A stretch of 15,597 bases of DNA from Clostridiales bacterium (GTDB lineage: Bacteria > Bacillota > Clostridia > Christensenellales > CAG-138). A program made the position numbers and the translations under genes. Position 1 is the stretch's first letter. Each line of letters begins with the position of its first letter. Below the pieces are notes generated by a model, which saw only the letters and a program-made list of their open reading frames with translations, had not been told where the DNA came from and did not search any database. The stretch is from positions 1-15,597 of the forward strand of contig SFNQ01000045.1 of NCBI GenBank assembly GCA_004554165.1, in the 5' to 3' direction. Below, in pieces: positions 1-6,247 of this stretch.

Positions 1-74
1 CTTTCAGAATGGTGTGTGCTAACTTCATTCTACCAGAATTCTGCAAACCGTGTCTCTTCTTATGCCTTTTTCAA

Positions 75-184
75 TTTGCGCAACTTATTGTACCTTATCG
101 AGCCGGACACTATAAGAGCAGAGCCTGCTTCTCGGTAAAGAGACGCAGGCTCGTTTTTTGATAAGGTACAATAAGTTGCGCAAA
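75..184. repeat. 25-bp perfect inverted repeat enclosing a terminator hairpin
   Basis: Positions 75-99 and 160-184 are exact reverse complements over 25 bp, including the GGTACAATAAG core. They are separated by 60 bp that holds a second, nested hairpin with a T-run. The whole 110-bp unit could fold into one long cruciform or hairpin. It lies downstream of the yoaP-like stop codon and contains no gene. Its size, perfect ends and lack of coding sequence fit a small MITE-like element or the remnant of an attenuator leader. I see no obvious target-site duplication, so mobility is an inference. Confidence 0.6.
121..159 (+). terminator. Rho-independent terminator on the plus strand
   Basis: The stem GAGCCTGC (121-128) pairs with GCAGGCTC (145-152). 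After one mismatch the inner TCTC/GAGA pairs continue it, closing a GGTAAA loop. Six T residues follow (154-159). It is oriented to stop plus-strand transcription entering from the left edge, or transcription that starts inside the inverted repeat. No plus-strand gene is visible in the 120 bases before it, so the transcript it ends must start outside the window or be a short RNA. Confidence 0.7.
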
Positions 185-238
185 AATATTGACAGGACCA
201 GGCCGTGCCAGGCGGCCAGGGAGCGCCGCAGCCACGGC

Positions 239-988
239 TCATTTTTTGAGCAACCGCTTTAAACTGCCGCTGTCCAGCAAATTGACCGTCTCAAATTTCC
301 CCCGGTAGAACACGGCAAAGTTATTGAAAACGCAGGGCAGTTCTTTCGCTTTTTTCAGCGTGTCCACCCGGATCAGCGATACGGGAACACCATTGGCCTT
401 ACAATAGGTTTCCAGCATTGCAAGGCTTTCATGGACATAGGGGCATTGCATATCATAGTATACCGTCAGCTCCCTGGCAGCAATCTCCTGTTGTTTCGCC
501 TGTTGAGTAAAGCTCGGCCTTGTCCCGTCAAAGGAAAGCGCAAGCAGTTCATATCCGTTATCGGTCGCATCCACCGCTTCAAAGCCAAATCGCCGGGCAA
601 ACGACTGGTCCGAAAGCCAGGCCTTCTGCTTTTTTGCGCCAAGCATGCAAACGCCGGATTTTCCCCTTTGCCTGGCGTCGGCCAGACAATACTCCATCAA
701 CGACGTTCCGTATCCCTTCCCCTTGTGACTGCCGGCAACCCACAGACAATAGATATAGTAATAGTTGTCGCCCAGAATGGGGACCCAGGCGGTTTCACAG
801 GGGGCATACTCGATAAAAACCGCAGCCCTGTCGTTTAATTTTCTAAAGACGTGTCCTTCCTCCAGCCGGCCGGCAAGCCACCGCCGCTTTTCTTCAACGC
901 CCGGATGGGGTTTCCTGCTGCGTATGATACAGCACAAATGCTCGGTTGCAAGGTTTTCCGCCGTCAGATTGATAAAATTTGTATGCAT
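239..988 (-). CDS. GNAT N-acetyltransferase with C-terminal YoaP thioredoxin-like domain
   Basis: The 249-residue protein resembles Bacillus YoaP-type acetyltransferases of about 250 residues. Residues 1-155 form a GNAT fold. The acetyl-CoA loop is seen as SHKGKGYGTSLM (about 87-98), followed by the usual GFEAVD and YELL stretches near 135-149. Residues 170-249 form a thioredoxin-like domain of the YoaP type, with a single cysteine in QCPYVHES (181-188) rather than a CXXC pair. The acyl acceptor is unknown. I chose the ATG at 988 because GGAGGG lies 5-10 nt upstream and the protein then begins MHTNFINLT as in the family; a longer reading to 1069 lacks this support. Codon use is visibly less GC-rich than in the neighbours, suggesting a recently acquired cargo gene. 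It probably has its own promoter (1041-1069). Family assignment is firm; function is not. Confidence 0.88.
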   Translation of the reverse strand: MHTNFINLTAENLATEHLCCIIRSRKPHPGVEEKRRWLAGRLEEGHVFRKLNDRAAVFIEYAPCETAWVPILGDNYYYIYCLWVAGSHKGKGYGTSLMEYCLADARQRGKSGVCMLGAKKQKAWLSDQSFARRFGFEAVDATDNGYELLALSFDGTRPSFTQQAKQQEIAARELTVYYDMQCPYVHESLAMLETYCKANGVPVSLIRVDTLKKAKELPCVFNNFAVFYRGKFETVNLLDSGSLKRLLKK

Positions 989-1040
989 GCTTCCCTCCGG
1001 GTTTGAATTCCAAGGGGGGCGTCTCCCCCTGCTCCAGCAA

Positions 1041-1069
1041 AGCATATCGCAAAAGCTGCCGCAATTCAA
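1041..1069 (-). promoter_or_regulatory. Predicted sigma-A promoter of the YoaP-type gene
   Basis: On the minus strand TTGAAT (1064-1069) is followed after 17 bp by TATGCT (1041-1046). Transcription would start about 45 nt before the ATG at 988. It lies directly downstream of the nhaC-like terminator, which supports separate transcription of the acetyltransferase gene. The -10 box matches the consensus at only four of six positions. Confidence 0.45.
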
Positions 1070-1070
1070 G

Positions 1071-1106
1071 CAAAAGCCACCCCGGACGCCTTGCGCCCGG
1101 GATGGC
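1071..1106 (-). terminator. Rho-independent terminator of the NhaC-like gene
   Basis: Read on the minus strand, a 15-bp stem (two wobble pairs) closes an AAG loop and is followed by TTTTG. The arms are 1075-1089 and 1093-1107 approximately. It lies about 60 bp past the carrier's stop codon and before the next promoter, so it separates the two minus-strand genes. Confidence 0.8.
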
Positions 1107-1167
1107 TCCGTTCCCGTTTTCTGTGAGCCTGTCTGCTAACCGGCTGCTCTGCTTTGCGGTCCGCCGT

Positions 1168-2688
1168 TCAGGAGGCCCGATCCCTGCGTGCCTCGCGCCT
1201 GGAAATGACAAAGGCCGCCAGCAGCAGCAGCGCCGCGCTGATCAGCAGCGGCAGCCACGGGCTGCGTACAAAGCCCGCAATGAGATACCCGACAAAGCTC
1301 ACCGCCGCTACCAGAATCGCATAGGGAATCTGCGTGGAAACGTGGGCGATATGATCGCACTTTGCGCCCGCGGACGACAGGATCGTCGTATCGGAGATGG
1401 GCGAGCAGTGGTCGCCGAACACCGAACCCGCCAGCACCGCGCCGATGGTCACGATCAGCACCGAGGGCTCCGCCTGACAGGCCGCCGCCGCAATGGGCAG
1501 CAGAATACCGAAGGTGCCCCAGGCCGTACCCGTCGAGAAGGAAATGAACGCCGCAACCGCAAAGATCACCGCCGGCAGGAAGGAGAGCGAGATGCCGCTC
1601 TTTGCTACCATGTCGCTCACAAAATCACCCGTGCCCAGCATATAGCGGCAGGTGCTCGACAGCGACCAGGCCAGCACCAGAATGACCATCGCCGGCACCA
1701 TGGACTTGACGCCCTGCGTGATGCCGCCCATAAAATCGCGGAACTTTACCAGCCTGCGCGGAATGTACATGGCAAAGGCGACGATGAGCGCAATGAGCGC
1801 GCCCAGCGTCAGGCCCAGCGTCGGGTTCTCTCCGATCGCCTCCACAAAGGGAACCCCCTGGGCCCAGCCGCCCACATAGGCCATACACACGATGGAGGCG
1901 GCAATGAGAACCAGCACCGGCACGATAAGGTCCCAGATGGTCCCCCTGTCGGAGGCGTGAATGCCGTCGGCATCCGTATCCATCGCCTCCTCCTTCTGCT
2001 CCGCCCCTTCGGCCTGCCTGCGCAGCTCCGCTTTGCGCATTGGGCCAAAGTCAAACCTTGTAAAGCAGATAATGCCCACCATGACAAAGGTCATCAGTGC
2101 ATAAAGATTATAGGGAATCGCCTGAAGGAAGGTTTCAAAGCCGCCCTCGCCCACCTGGCTCGCCACCGCCACAGCCCAGCTTGAAATGGGCGCGATGATG
2201 CAGATGGGCGCGGCCGTCGCATCGATGATATACGCCAGCTTTTCCCGCGAGATGCCCAGCTTGTCCGTCACGGGCCGCATGACCGTGCCCACCGTCAGGC
2301 AGTTGAAATAGTCGTCAATGAAGATAACAACGCCCAGCAGCCAGGTCAAAAACTTGCCCGCCGTGCGCGAGCGGATCTTTTTATGCGCCCAGTTGCCGTA
2401 GGCCCGTGAGCCGCCCGCCATCGTCACCACGATGACCAGCGCACCCAGCAGCGACAGGAACAGCAGCATCATGCCGTTGCCGCCGATCTGCTCCGCCATC
2501 ATGCGCGGCACGTTGATCAGCGCCTCGATAAAGTCTCCGCCCGCGCAGCCCGCATAGATCAGCATGCCGGAAAGCACGCCCGCGGTCAGCGACAGAATGA
2601 CCTCCTTGGTCAAAAGCGCAAGGACGATCGCCAGCAGCGGCGGCAGGATTGACAGCCAGCCCGCATTGATCAGTTCTACCCCTTCCAT
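1168..2688 (-). CDS. NhaC-superfamily carrier, probable LysW-type lysine transporter
   Basis: The 506-residue protein is hydrophobic throughout, with about a dozen membrane segments. It carries the NhaC-superfamily signatures FIDDYFN (123-129), FSTGTAWGTFGI (384-395) and GDHCSPISDTTI (425-436). A charged cytoplasmic loop rich in Glu, Lys and Asp spans about 213-250. The ATG at 2688 has GGAGG 7 nt upstream (2696-2700). Automated pipelines would call it a sodium/proton antiporter. However, the mRNA leader holds a lysine riboswitch, and comparative genomics has established a lysine-riboswitch-controlled branch of this superfamily (LysW) predicted to import lysine. I infer sodium- or proton-coupled lysine uptake, shut off when lysine is plentiful. 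The gene is monocistronic, with its own promoter and terminator. The family is certain; the substrate rests on regulation alone. Confidence 0.92.
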   Translation of the reverse strand: MEGVELINAGWLSILPPLLAIVLALLTKEVILSLTAGVLSGMLIYAGCAGGDFIEALINVPRMMAEQIGGNGMMLLFLSLLGALVIVVTMAGGSRAYGNWAHKKIRSRTAGKFLTWLLGVVIFIDDYFNCLTVGTVMRPVTDKLGISREKLAYIIDATAAPICIIAPISSWAVAVASQVGEGGFETFLQAIPYNLYALMTFVMVGIICFTRFDFGPMRKAELRRQAEGAEQKEEAMDTDADGIHASDRGTIWDLIVPVLVLIAASIVCMAYVGGWAQGVPFVEAIGENPTLGLTLGALIALIVAFAMYIPRRLVKFRDFMGGITQGVKSMVPAMVILVLAWSLSSTCRYMLGTGDFVSDMVAKSGISLSFLPAVIFAVAAFISFSTGTAWGTFGILLPIAAAACQAEPSVLIVTIGAVLAGSVFGDHCSPISDTTILSSAGAKCDHIAHVSTQIPYAILVAAVSFVGYLIAGFVRSPWLPLLISAALLLLAAFVISRREARRDRAS

Positions 2689-2718
2689 ATTCCATCCTCC
2701 AACAGTTTTTCCTCAAAG

Positions 2719-2756
2719 AAAAAAGGCCCGGGGCAATATGAAACGCCCATGACCTT
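2719..2756 (-). terminator. Expression-platform terminator of the lysine riboswitch
   Basis: On the minus strand AAGGTCATGGGCG (2744-2756) pairs with TGCCCCGGGCCTT (2723-2735), leaving a small internal loop, and runs into a T-tract ending at 2719. It lies between the aptamer and the start codon of the NhaC-like gene, about 30 nt before the ATG. This is the position expected for a transcription-attenuating terminator that forms when lysine is bound. Confidence 0.75.
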
Positions 2757-2797
2757 ATAACGCGCCAGAACGGAACCTTCCGGAACCGGCGGGTATT

Positions 2798-2962
2798 ATG
2801 ATAGCGCTCCACATCCGTGACAGTCCGCTGCATATTCTGCAACGACCCAACATACGACCGGGCAGGCCCCCGAATCCGTACGTTTCGGCGGATTGTCCTT
2901 TCCCGGCCGCCTTGCCTGTTCTCGCATTGCCGGTACTGATACGCTCCGCGCCTCTATCCTAT
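2798..2962 (-). ncRNA. Lysine riboswitch aptamer (L box)
   Basis: Read on the minus strand, the leader contains the L-box conserved blocks in order: GATAGAGGCGCGG (about 2946-2958), AGTA (2934-2937), CCGCCGAAAC (2882-2891), TTGGGTCG (about 2845-2852), GGACTGTCAC (2817-2826), then GGAGCGCTATC (2800-2810). GATAG (2954-2958) pairs with CTATC (2800-2804) to close helix P1. The aptamer begins only a few nucleotides after the predicted transcription start and is followed by a terminator, so lysine binding should cause premature termination. I recognise the class from its conserved core; a covariance-model search (Rfam lysine family) would be decisive. Confidence 0.9.
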
Positions 2963-2973
2963 GATTTGTATAT

Positions 2974-3002
2974 TTTATATCAAAAATCCCGCGCCATGTC
3001 AA
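2974..3002 (-). promoter_or_regulatory. Consensus promoter of the riboswitch-NhaC transcript
   Basis: On the minus strand a perfect -35 box TTGACA (2997-3002) is followed after exactly 17 bp by TATAAA (2974-2979). The start point falls around 2966, immediately before the lysine aptamer. It lies just past the rpmB terminator. This is one of the two strongest promoter matches in the window and fits a gene whose control acts after initiation. Confidence 0.85.
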
Positions 3003-3011
3003 CAGCAAACG

Positions 3012-3053
3012 ACAAAAAAAGAAAAGACCGCCGTAAAAACCATACAGGCGGCC
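3012..3053 (-). terminator. Rho-independent terminator of rpmB
   Basis: Minus-strand GGCCGCC (3047-3053) pairs with GGCGGTC (3026-3032), one G-U wobble included, around an AT-rich loop. A long T-rich tract follows (3012-3025). It lies 24 bp past the rpmB stop codon. Confidence 0.85.
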
Positions 3054-3077
3054 TCTGATTCTTTTGGCAAACGCTGC

Positions 3078-3269
3078 TCAGACGCTGCGGACGACCTTGC
3101 CGGAACGGAGGCAACGGGTGCAAACGTTCATCTTCTGCGGTCTGCCGTCAATCACGACGCGAACGCTCTGAATGTTGGGCGCCCAGCCACGCTTGGTCTT
3201 GCGGTTGGAGTGGCTCACGAGGTTACCCGACATGACACCCTTCTTGCAGACTTCACAATACTTACCCAA
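3078..3269 (-). CDS. rpmB: 50S ribosomal protein L28 (bL28)
   Basis: The 63-residue protein is full length for bL28. It starts MGKYCEVCKKG, continues SHSNRKTKRGWAPN (20-33) and ends with a second cysteine pair in CTRCLRSGKV (50-59). The pairs CEVC (5-8) and CTRC (50-53) make this the zinc-binding form of L28. The start codon is TTG at 3267-3269; a perfect AAGGAGG (3279-3285) lies 9 nt upstream and there is no nearby ATG. The gene stands alone with its own promoter (3306-3334) and terminator (3012-3053). A TTG start on a highly expressed ribosomal gene may dampen its translation. Confidence 0.96.
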   Translation of the reverse strand: MGKYCEVCKKGVMSGNLVSHSNRKTKRGWAPNIQSVRVVIDGRPQKMNVCTRCLRSGKVVRSV

Positions 3270-3278
3270 AAAAGTCCA

Positions 3279-3285
3279 CCTCCTT
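3279..3285 (-). promoter_or_regulatory. Strong RBS that sets the TTG start of rpmB
   Basis: AAGGAGG on the minus strand lies 9 nt before the TTG at 3269. It is the feature that fixes the non-ATG start of rpmB. Confidence 0.85.
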
Positions 3286-3305
3286 GTGAAAACTCGAACA
3301 GCAGT

Positions 3306-3334
3306 ATTCTACCACGCAGCGCAGCGCAATGCAA
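3306..3334 (-). promoter_or_regulatory. Promoter of rpmB
   Basis: On the minus strand TTGCAT (3329-3334) is followed after 17 bp by TAGAAT (3306-3311), with a TGG extension directly before the -10 box. It lies about 20 bp upstream of the RBS and just past the trmL stop codon, so rpmB need not depend on read-through from trmL. Confidence 0.65.
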
Positions 3335-3369
3335 GGATTATTTTCAGGAAAATCCGGGAGATTTCCGCA

Positions 3370-3831
3370 TTATTGCAGGCCGGGAAAGCCATTTTGGCGC
3401 AGCGCCTCGTACAGCACCACCGCCACGGCGTTGGAAAGGTTCAGCGAGCGCTGGTCCCTGCCCATGGGAATGCGAATGCCGTCGTCCGCCCGGCGCGAAA
3501 GGATCGCCTGCCCCAGTCCCGCCGTTTCCTTGCCGAATACGAGGAAATCCCCGTCCCGGTAGGAAACCTGTGCATAGCTGCGCGCCGCATGGGTGGTGGC
3601 GAGAAAGAACCGCGCCTGGGGGTACGCCGCCTCCACCGCCGCGAAGCTCTCATGCTCATAGAGCGTCAGATCCTTCCAATAGTCGAGGCCCGCGCGCCTT
3701 AAATGCTTTTCATCCAGCGAGAAGCCCAGCGGATGGACAAGGTGCAGCGCCGCGCCAGTTACCGCGCAGGTGCGGGAGATATTGCCGGTATTTTGCGGGA
3801 TCTCCGGCTCCACCAGTACAATATGAAACAT
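3370..3831 (-). CDS. trmL: tRNA (cytidine(34)-2'-O)-methyltransferase TrmL
   Basis: The 153-residue SPOUT-family enzyme would 2'-O-methylate the wobble base of leucine tRNAs using S-adenosylmethionine. Family motifs are present in order: EPEIPQNTGNISR (8-20), then LVFGKETAGL (97-106), and IPMGRDQRSLNLSNAVAVV (121-139), which form the knotted SAM site. I place the start at the ATG at 3831, since the family begins MFHIVLVEPEIPQNTGN. No Shine-Dalgarno precedes it; instead a -10 box (TACAAT) ends 6 nt before the ATG, suggesting a leaderless mRNA. A GTG at 3849 with a weak GGGA upstream would add six residues that overlap that -10 box. It diverges from the VanW-domain gene. The function is well supported. 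Confidence 0.93.
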   Translation of the reverse strand: MFHIVLVEPEIPQNTGNISRTCAVTGAALHLVHPLGFSLDEKHLRRAGLDYWKDLTLYEHESFAAVEAAYPQARFFLATTHAARSYAQVSYRDGDFLVFGKETAGLGQAILSRRADDGIRIPMGRDQRSLNLSNAVAVVLYEALRQNGFPGLQ

Positions 3832-3837
3832 AGCCGT

Positions 3838-3846
3838 ATTGTACCA
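3838..3846 (-). promoter_or_regulatory. Extended -10 promoter giving a likely leaderless trmL mRNA
   Basis: On the minus strand TGGTACAAT spans 3838-3846, a TGN-extended -10 box. Six bases (ACGGCT) separate it from the ATG at 3831, so transcription should begin at or next to the A of the start codon. The -35 region is poor (TTACGA at 17 bp), as is usual for extended -10 promoters. Confidence 0.55.
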
Positions 3847-3881
3847 CACTTATGTCCCATTCGTAAAATTCCTTTCTTCGG

Positions 3882-3910
3882 TTGAAAGGAGCCGTTTTTT
3901 TGTGTATACT
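3882..3910 (+). promoter_or_regulatory. Promoter of the VanW-domain gene
   Basis: TTGAAA (3882-3887) is followed after exactly 17 bp by TATACT (3905-3910), a close match to sigma-A promoters. Transcription would start near 3917, giving a 5' leader of about 64 nt before the ATG at 3981. Confidence 0.75.
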
Positions 3911-3980
3911 GGAGTGACGCAGGTGACACGATTTTCGTGGCATTTTGCAGAATATCAGCGTGTTTGACAGAGGTCTTTGC

Positions 3981-5819
3981 ATGAGCGATACCTTCCGGGA
4001 CTATTCGCAGACCCAGCGCATCCCCAAAGCAAAGGACGCGGGGACGCCGGCGCGCGGCAGTTCTTTCGATTACGATATTCCCGTTGCGGGCGGCAGCCGT
4101 TCTTCCGGCAGCCGGACGGCCCAGCGCGGCGGTTCGGACCGCAATTCCTCCGGTAGGCGGAGCGGCAGCGCTCCCCGACGCGGCGGCGATCTGGATCTTT
4201 CGTTTACGCCCCCGCCATCCCGCTCCGGCGGCGCAGGCACCCATGCGCGCGGCGGCTCCGCTTTCCGCGCCTCCCCCGCTCCGCGGCAGGGCGGCTCCTC
4301 TGCGGCTGCGCGGCGCAGGCGCAAAAAGCAGGAGCGGGCGGTTGCGCTGGGTATGCTGTTCCTGGCGGCGCTTCTTGGCACAACCATCTTTGTGGTCGTC
4401 CGCAGCTGCCGCCCCAGCGAGCCTCTGGTGCTGGATCCGGCTACGGATACCATCCGCAACAATGTAACGATCAACGGCTTTGACGTTTCCGGCATGACCA
4501 TCGATCAGGCCCGGTCCGTGGTCAGTCCGGCCATTGAGCAGAACATCGCGCAGATCGCCATCACACTGGCGGGCGAGGGCTTTTCCGAGCGCATCACGGG
4601 CGAACAGATGAACGCCTCCTCCGACCTCGAGCAGGTGCTCTCCACAGCGCTGGCCGGCGGCGCAAACGAAAGCTATACAACGACGCTCAGCCTCGACTAC
4701 GCCGCGCTTGACGCGCGCATTACCGACATCAACGCCGCGCTCTCCTTCGGCGCCACGGACGCGACCTTCACGCTGGAGGCCAGCGAAAGCGGTAAGCCGC
4801 AGCTCAACTATGTGGAGGGCAAGGCCGGCATGGGACTCGATGTGGAGGCCACGGAGCGGCTGGTGCGCGAGGCGCTGGACGCGGGCAACTACAACGCCAC
4901 GATTACGCCCGCGCTGACCACCGTGCAGCCCTCGATTACCGTTGCAGACCTGAAGGCGCAGGTAACGGAGATCGGCCGCTTCACAACGGAATATGGCAAC
5001 CGCCTGCCCAGCAATTATCCCGAGGAGGAGCGCATGGTGATTGAGAACCGCGCCTTCAACGTGGAAAAGTGCGCGGCCCTCATCAACGGCCAGGTCGTCC
5101 GCCCGGGCCAGAGCTGGAGCTTTAACAAAACCGTTGGCGACCGCAACGAGAAGAACGGCTGGAAGCAGGCCAAGGGCATCTACGGCGGCGAAGCCTATAC
5201 CATGCAGTATGGCGGCGGCGTCTGTCAGGTCAGCACGACGCTCTATGTGGCCCTGATGCGCGCAGGCATTCCCTTTGCGGAGGTCTCCCGGCGGGAGCAC
5301 TCCATTCCCTCAACCTATGTGCCGCTTGGCTTTGACGCCACCGTGGATACCGGCCATATCGACTTTAAATTCAAAAACACCACGGAGTATCCGCTCTACA
5401 TCTTTGCGTACAGCACGGTGCAGAAAAGCCGTACCCGCTACAGCGATCTGACCGTTGTCATCTACGGGCAGGCTCTCCCCGAGGGCGTCACCTACGACCT
5501 GCGCTCGGTTACAATCGAGGAGCTTCAGCCGGGGGATCCCATCATCACCTATGACAACACGCAAACCACGGACTACAATGCGACCACCGTATCGGCGCGC
5601 ACAGGCTATGTTGTGGACGTGTATCGGGATCAGTTCCTCAACGGCGAGCGGGTATCCTCCGAAAAGCTTTACGAGGACCGCTACGAAGCCATCACCGCCA
5701 AGATCACCGTGGGCACGCTTCAGCCCACCGTTGAAACGCCAAAGCCCACAAGCGTCCCCTCCACGCCCACGGCGCCGCCTGTGGAAACGCCCATTGCGGG
5801 CACCGAAGACATGCCCTGA
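3981..5819 (+). CDS. VanW-family membrane-anchored cell-wall protein with G5-like domain
   Basis: The 612-residue protein has four parts. Residues 1-117 are disordered and rich in Arg, Gly, Ser and Pro, ending in a basic RRRRKKQ cluster. A single membrane segment spans about 118-140, so the rest is probably outside the cell. Residues about 160-325 look like the peptidoglycan-binding domain (PG_binding_4 type) usually found before VanW. The VanW domain spans about 335-475, with PGQSWSFNKTVG (375-386) and QYGGGVCQVSTTLY (409-422). A G5-like segment (about 510-580, YRDQFLNGERVSSEKL) and a Pro/Thr tail finish it. The ATG at 3981 has AGAGG 8 nt upstream and is preferred over a TTG at 3945. VanW proteins occur in glycopeptide-resistance clusters, but no vanRS, vanHAX or equivalents are here, so a general envelope role is likelier. 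Biochemical function is unknown. Confidence 0.93.
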   Translation: MSDTFRDYSQTQRIPKAKDAGTPARGSSFDYDIPVAGGSRSSGSRTAQRGGSDRNSSGRRSGSAPRRGGDLDLSFTPPPSRSGGAGTHARGGSAFRASPAPRQGGSSAAARRRRKKQERAVALGMLFLAALLGTTIFVVVRSCRPSEPLVLDPATDTIRNNVTINGFDVSGMTIDQARSVVSPAIEQNIAQIAITLAGEGFSERITGEQMNASSDLEQVLSTALAGGANESYTTTLSLDYAALDARITDINAALSFGATDATFTLEASESGKPQLNYVEGKAGMGLDVEATERLVREALDAGNYNATITPALTTVQPSITVADLKAQVTEIGRFTTEYGNRLPSNYPEEERMVIENRAFNVEKCAALINGQVVRPGQSWSFNKTVGDRNEKNGWKQAKGIYGGEAYTMQYGGGVCQVSTTLYVALMRAGIPFAEVSRREHSIPSTYVPLGFDATVDTGHIDFKFKNTTEYPLYIFAYSTVQKSRTRYSDLTVVIYGQALPEGVTYDLRSVTIEELQPGDPIITYDNTQTTDYNATTVSARTGYVVDVYRDQFLNGERVSSEKLYEDRYEAITAKITVGTLQPTVETPKPTSVPSTPTAPPVETPIAGTEDMP

Positions 5820-5824
5820 TGCAA

Positions 5825-5854
5825 AACGCCCCGCGGCCGGAGCCGCGGGGCGTT
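5825..5854 (+). terminator. GC-rich hairpin terminator after the VanW-domain gene
   Basis: A perfect 13-bp stem (5825-5837 with 5842-5854) closes a CGGA loop 5 bp past the stop codon. The plus strand has no clean T-run after it (CCGATTTC); the minus strand has TTTT. It may act in both directions, also stopping transcripts coming from the VanZ-like gene. Confidence 0.65.
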
Positions 5855-6247
5855 CCGATTTCAAAAGAGCCCAGATGATTTTTTTGTAACAACAGATTTT
5901 CCCTGAAACGCATGCGCGTTTTATGGCGGCAAAATCAGAAAAGCGCGAAACCCTGAGGGGTTTCATCCATTCTGACCTACATGCTGTCAGAGCGGGGCTG
6001 AACGGCAAGGGCTGCGGCTTTCGCGCCCGGAGCTTCCGCCCGGAACGGTGGAAAACGAAGGAAGAACCAGCAAAAGCCCGGCCCTTGTCCGCTGTTTTTG
6101 CAAGATGCGCTCCCGCTCTGCGGGCGGCCCCGCGCGCGCCGCTGCGCGGCGCGCAGGGCGCGGCGGGCGCAGACTGGCGGCGGCACAAAGCATGGCGCGG
6201 CCCGCCGCGCACGTTCCGTCTACGGAACGCGGGGCCGCCCCGGCCCG
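5855..6247. other. Gene-free, GC-rich stretch with a series of hairpins
   Basis: No reading frame here looks coding on either strand. Several small inverted repeats are visible: 5906-5921 (AAACGC/GCGTTT), 5947-5964 (GAAACCC/GGGTTTC), 5971-5992 (TCTGAC/GTCAGA), 6112-6124 (CCCGC/GCGGG), 6134-6154 (a 9-bp perfect GC stem with TGC loop) and 6212-6229 (CGTTCCG/CGGAACG) inside a larger GCGGCCC/GGGCCGC stem. The last group lies just past the VanZ-like stop codon and could end that transcript, though no T-run follows. The hairpin at 5947 and its ATCC tail resemble part of the repeat at 8692-8883. Confidence 0.5.

Noticed and set aside
1..238. Insertion sequence at the left edge
   Set aside because: The inverted repeat is suggestive, but no transposase fragment or target duplication is visible, so I report it only as a repeat.
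979..2184. A 401-codon plus-strand frame
   Set aside because: It lies antisense to the NhaC-like gene, and its Arg/His/Gln-rich composition is what an antisense reading of a GC-rich membrane-protein gene gives. It has no family motif.
3870..3901. Plus-strand terminator (TCCTTTC/GAAAGGA hairpin before a T-run)
   Set aside because: The T-run starts several bases after the stem, and the T-run and right arm form part of the strong promoter of the VanW-domain gene.
3759..5300. A 513-codon minus-strand frame
   Set aside because: It is the antisense shadow of the VanW-domain gene, whose motifs, promoter and RBS are clear.
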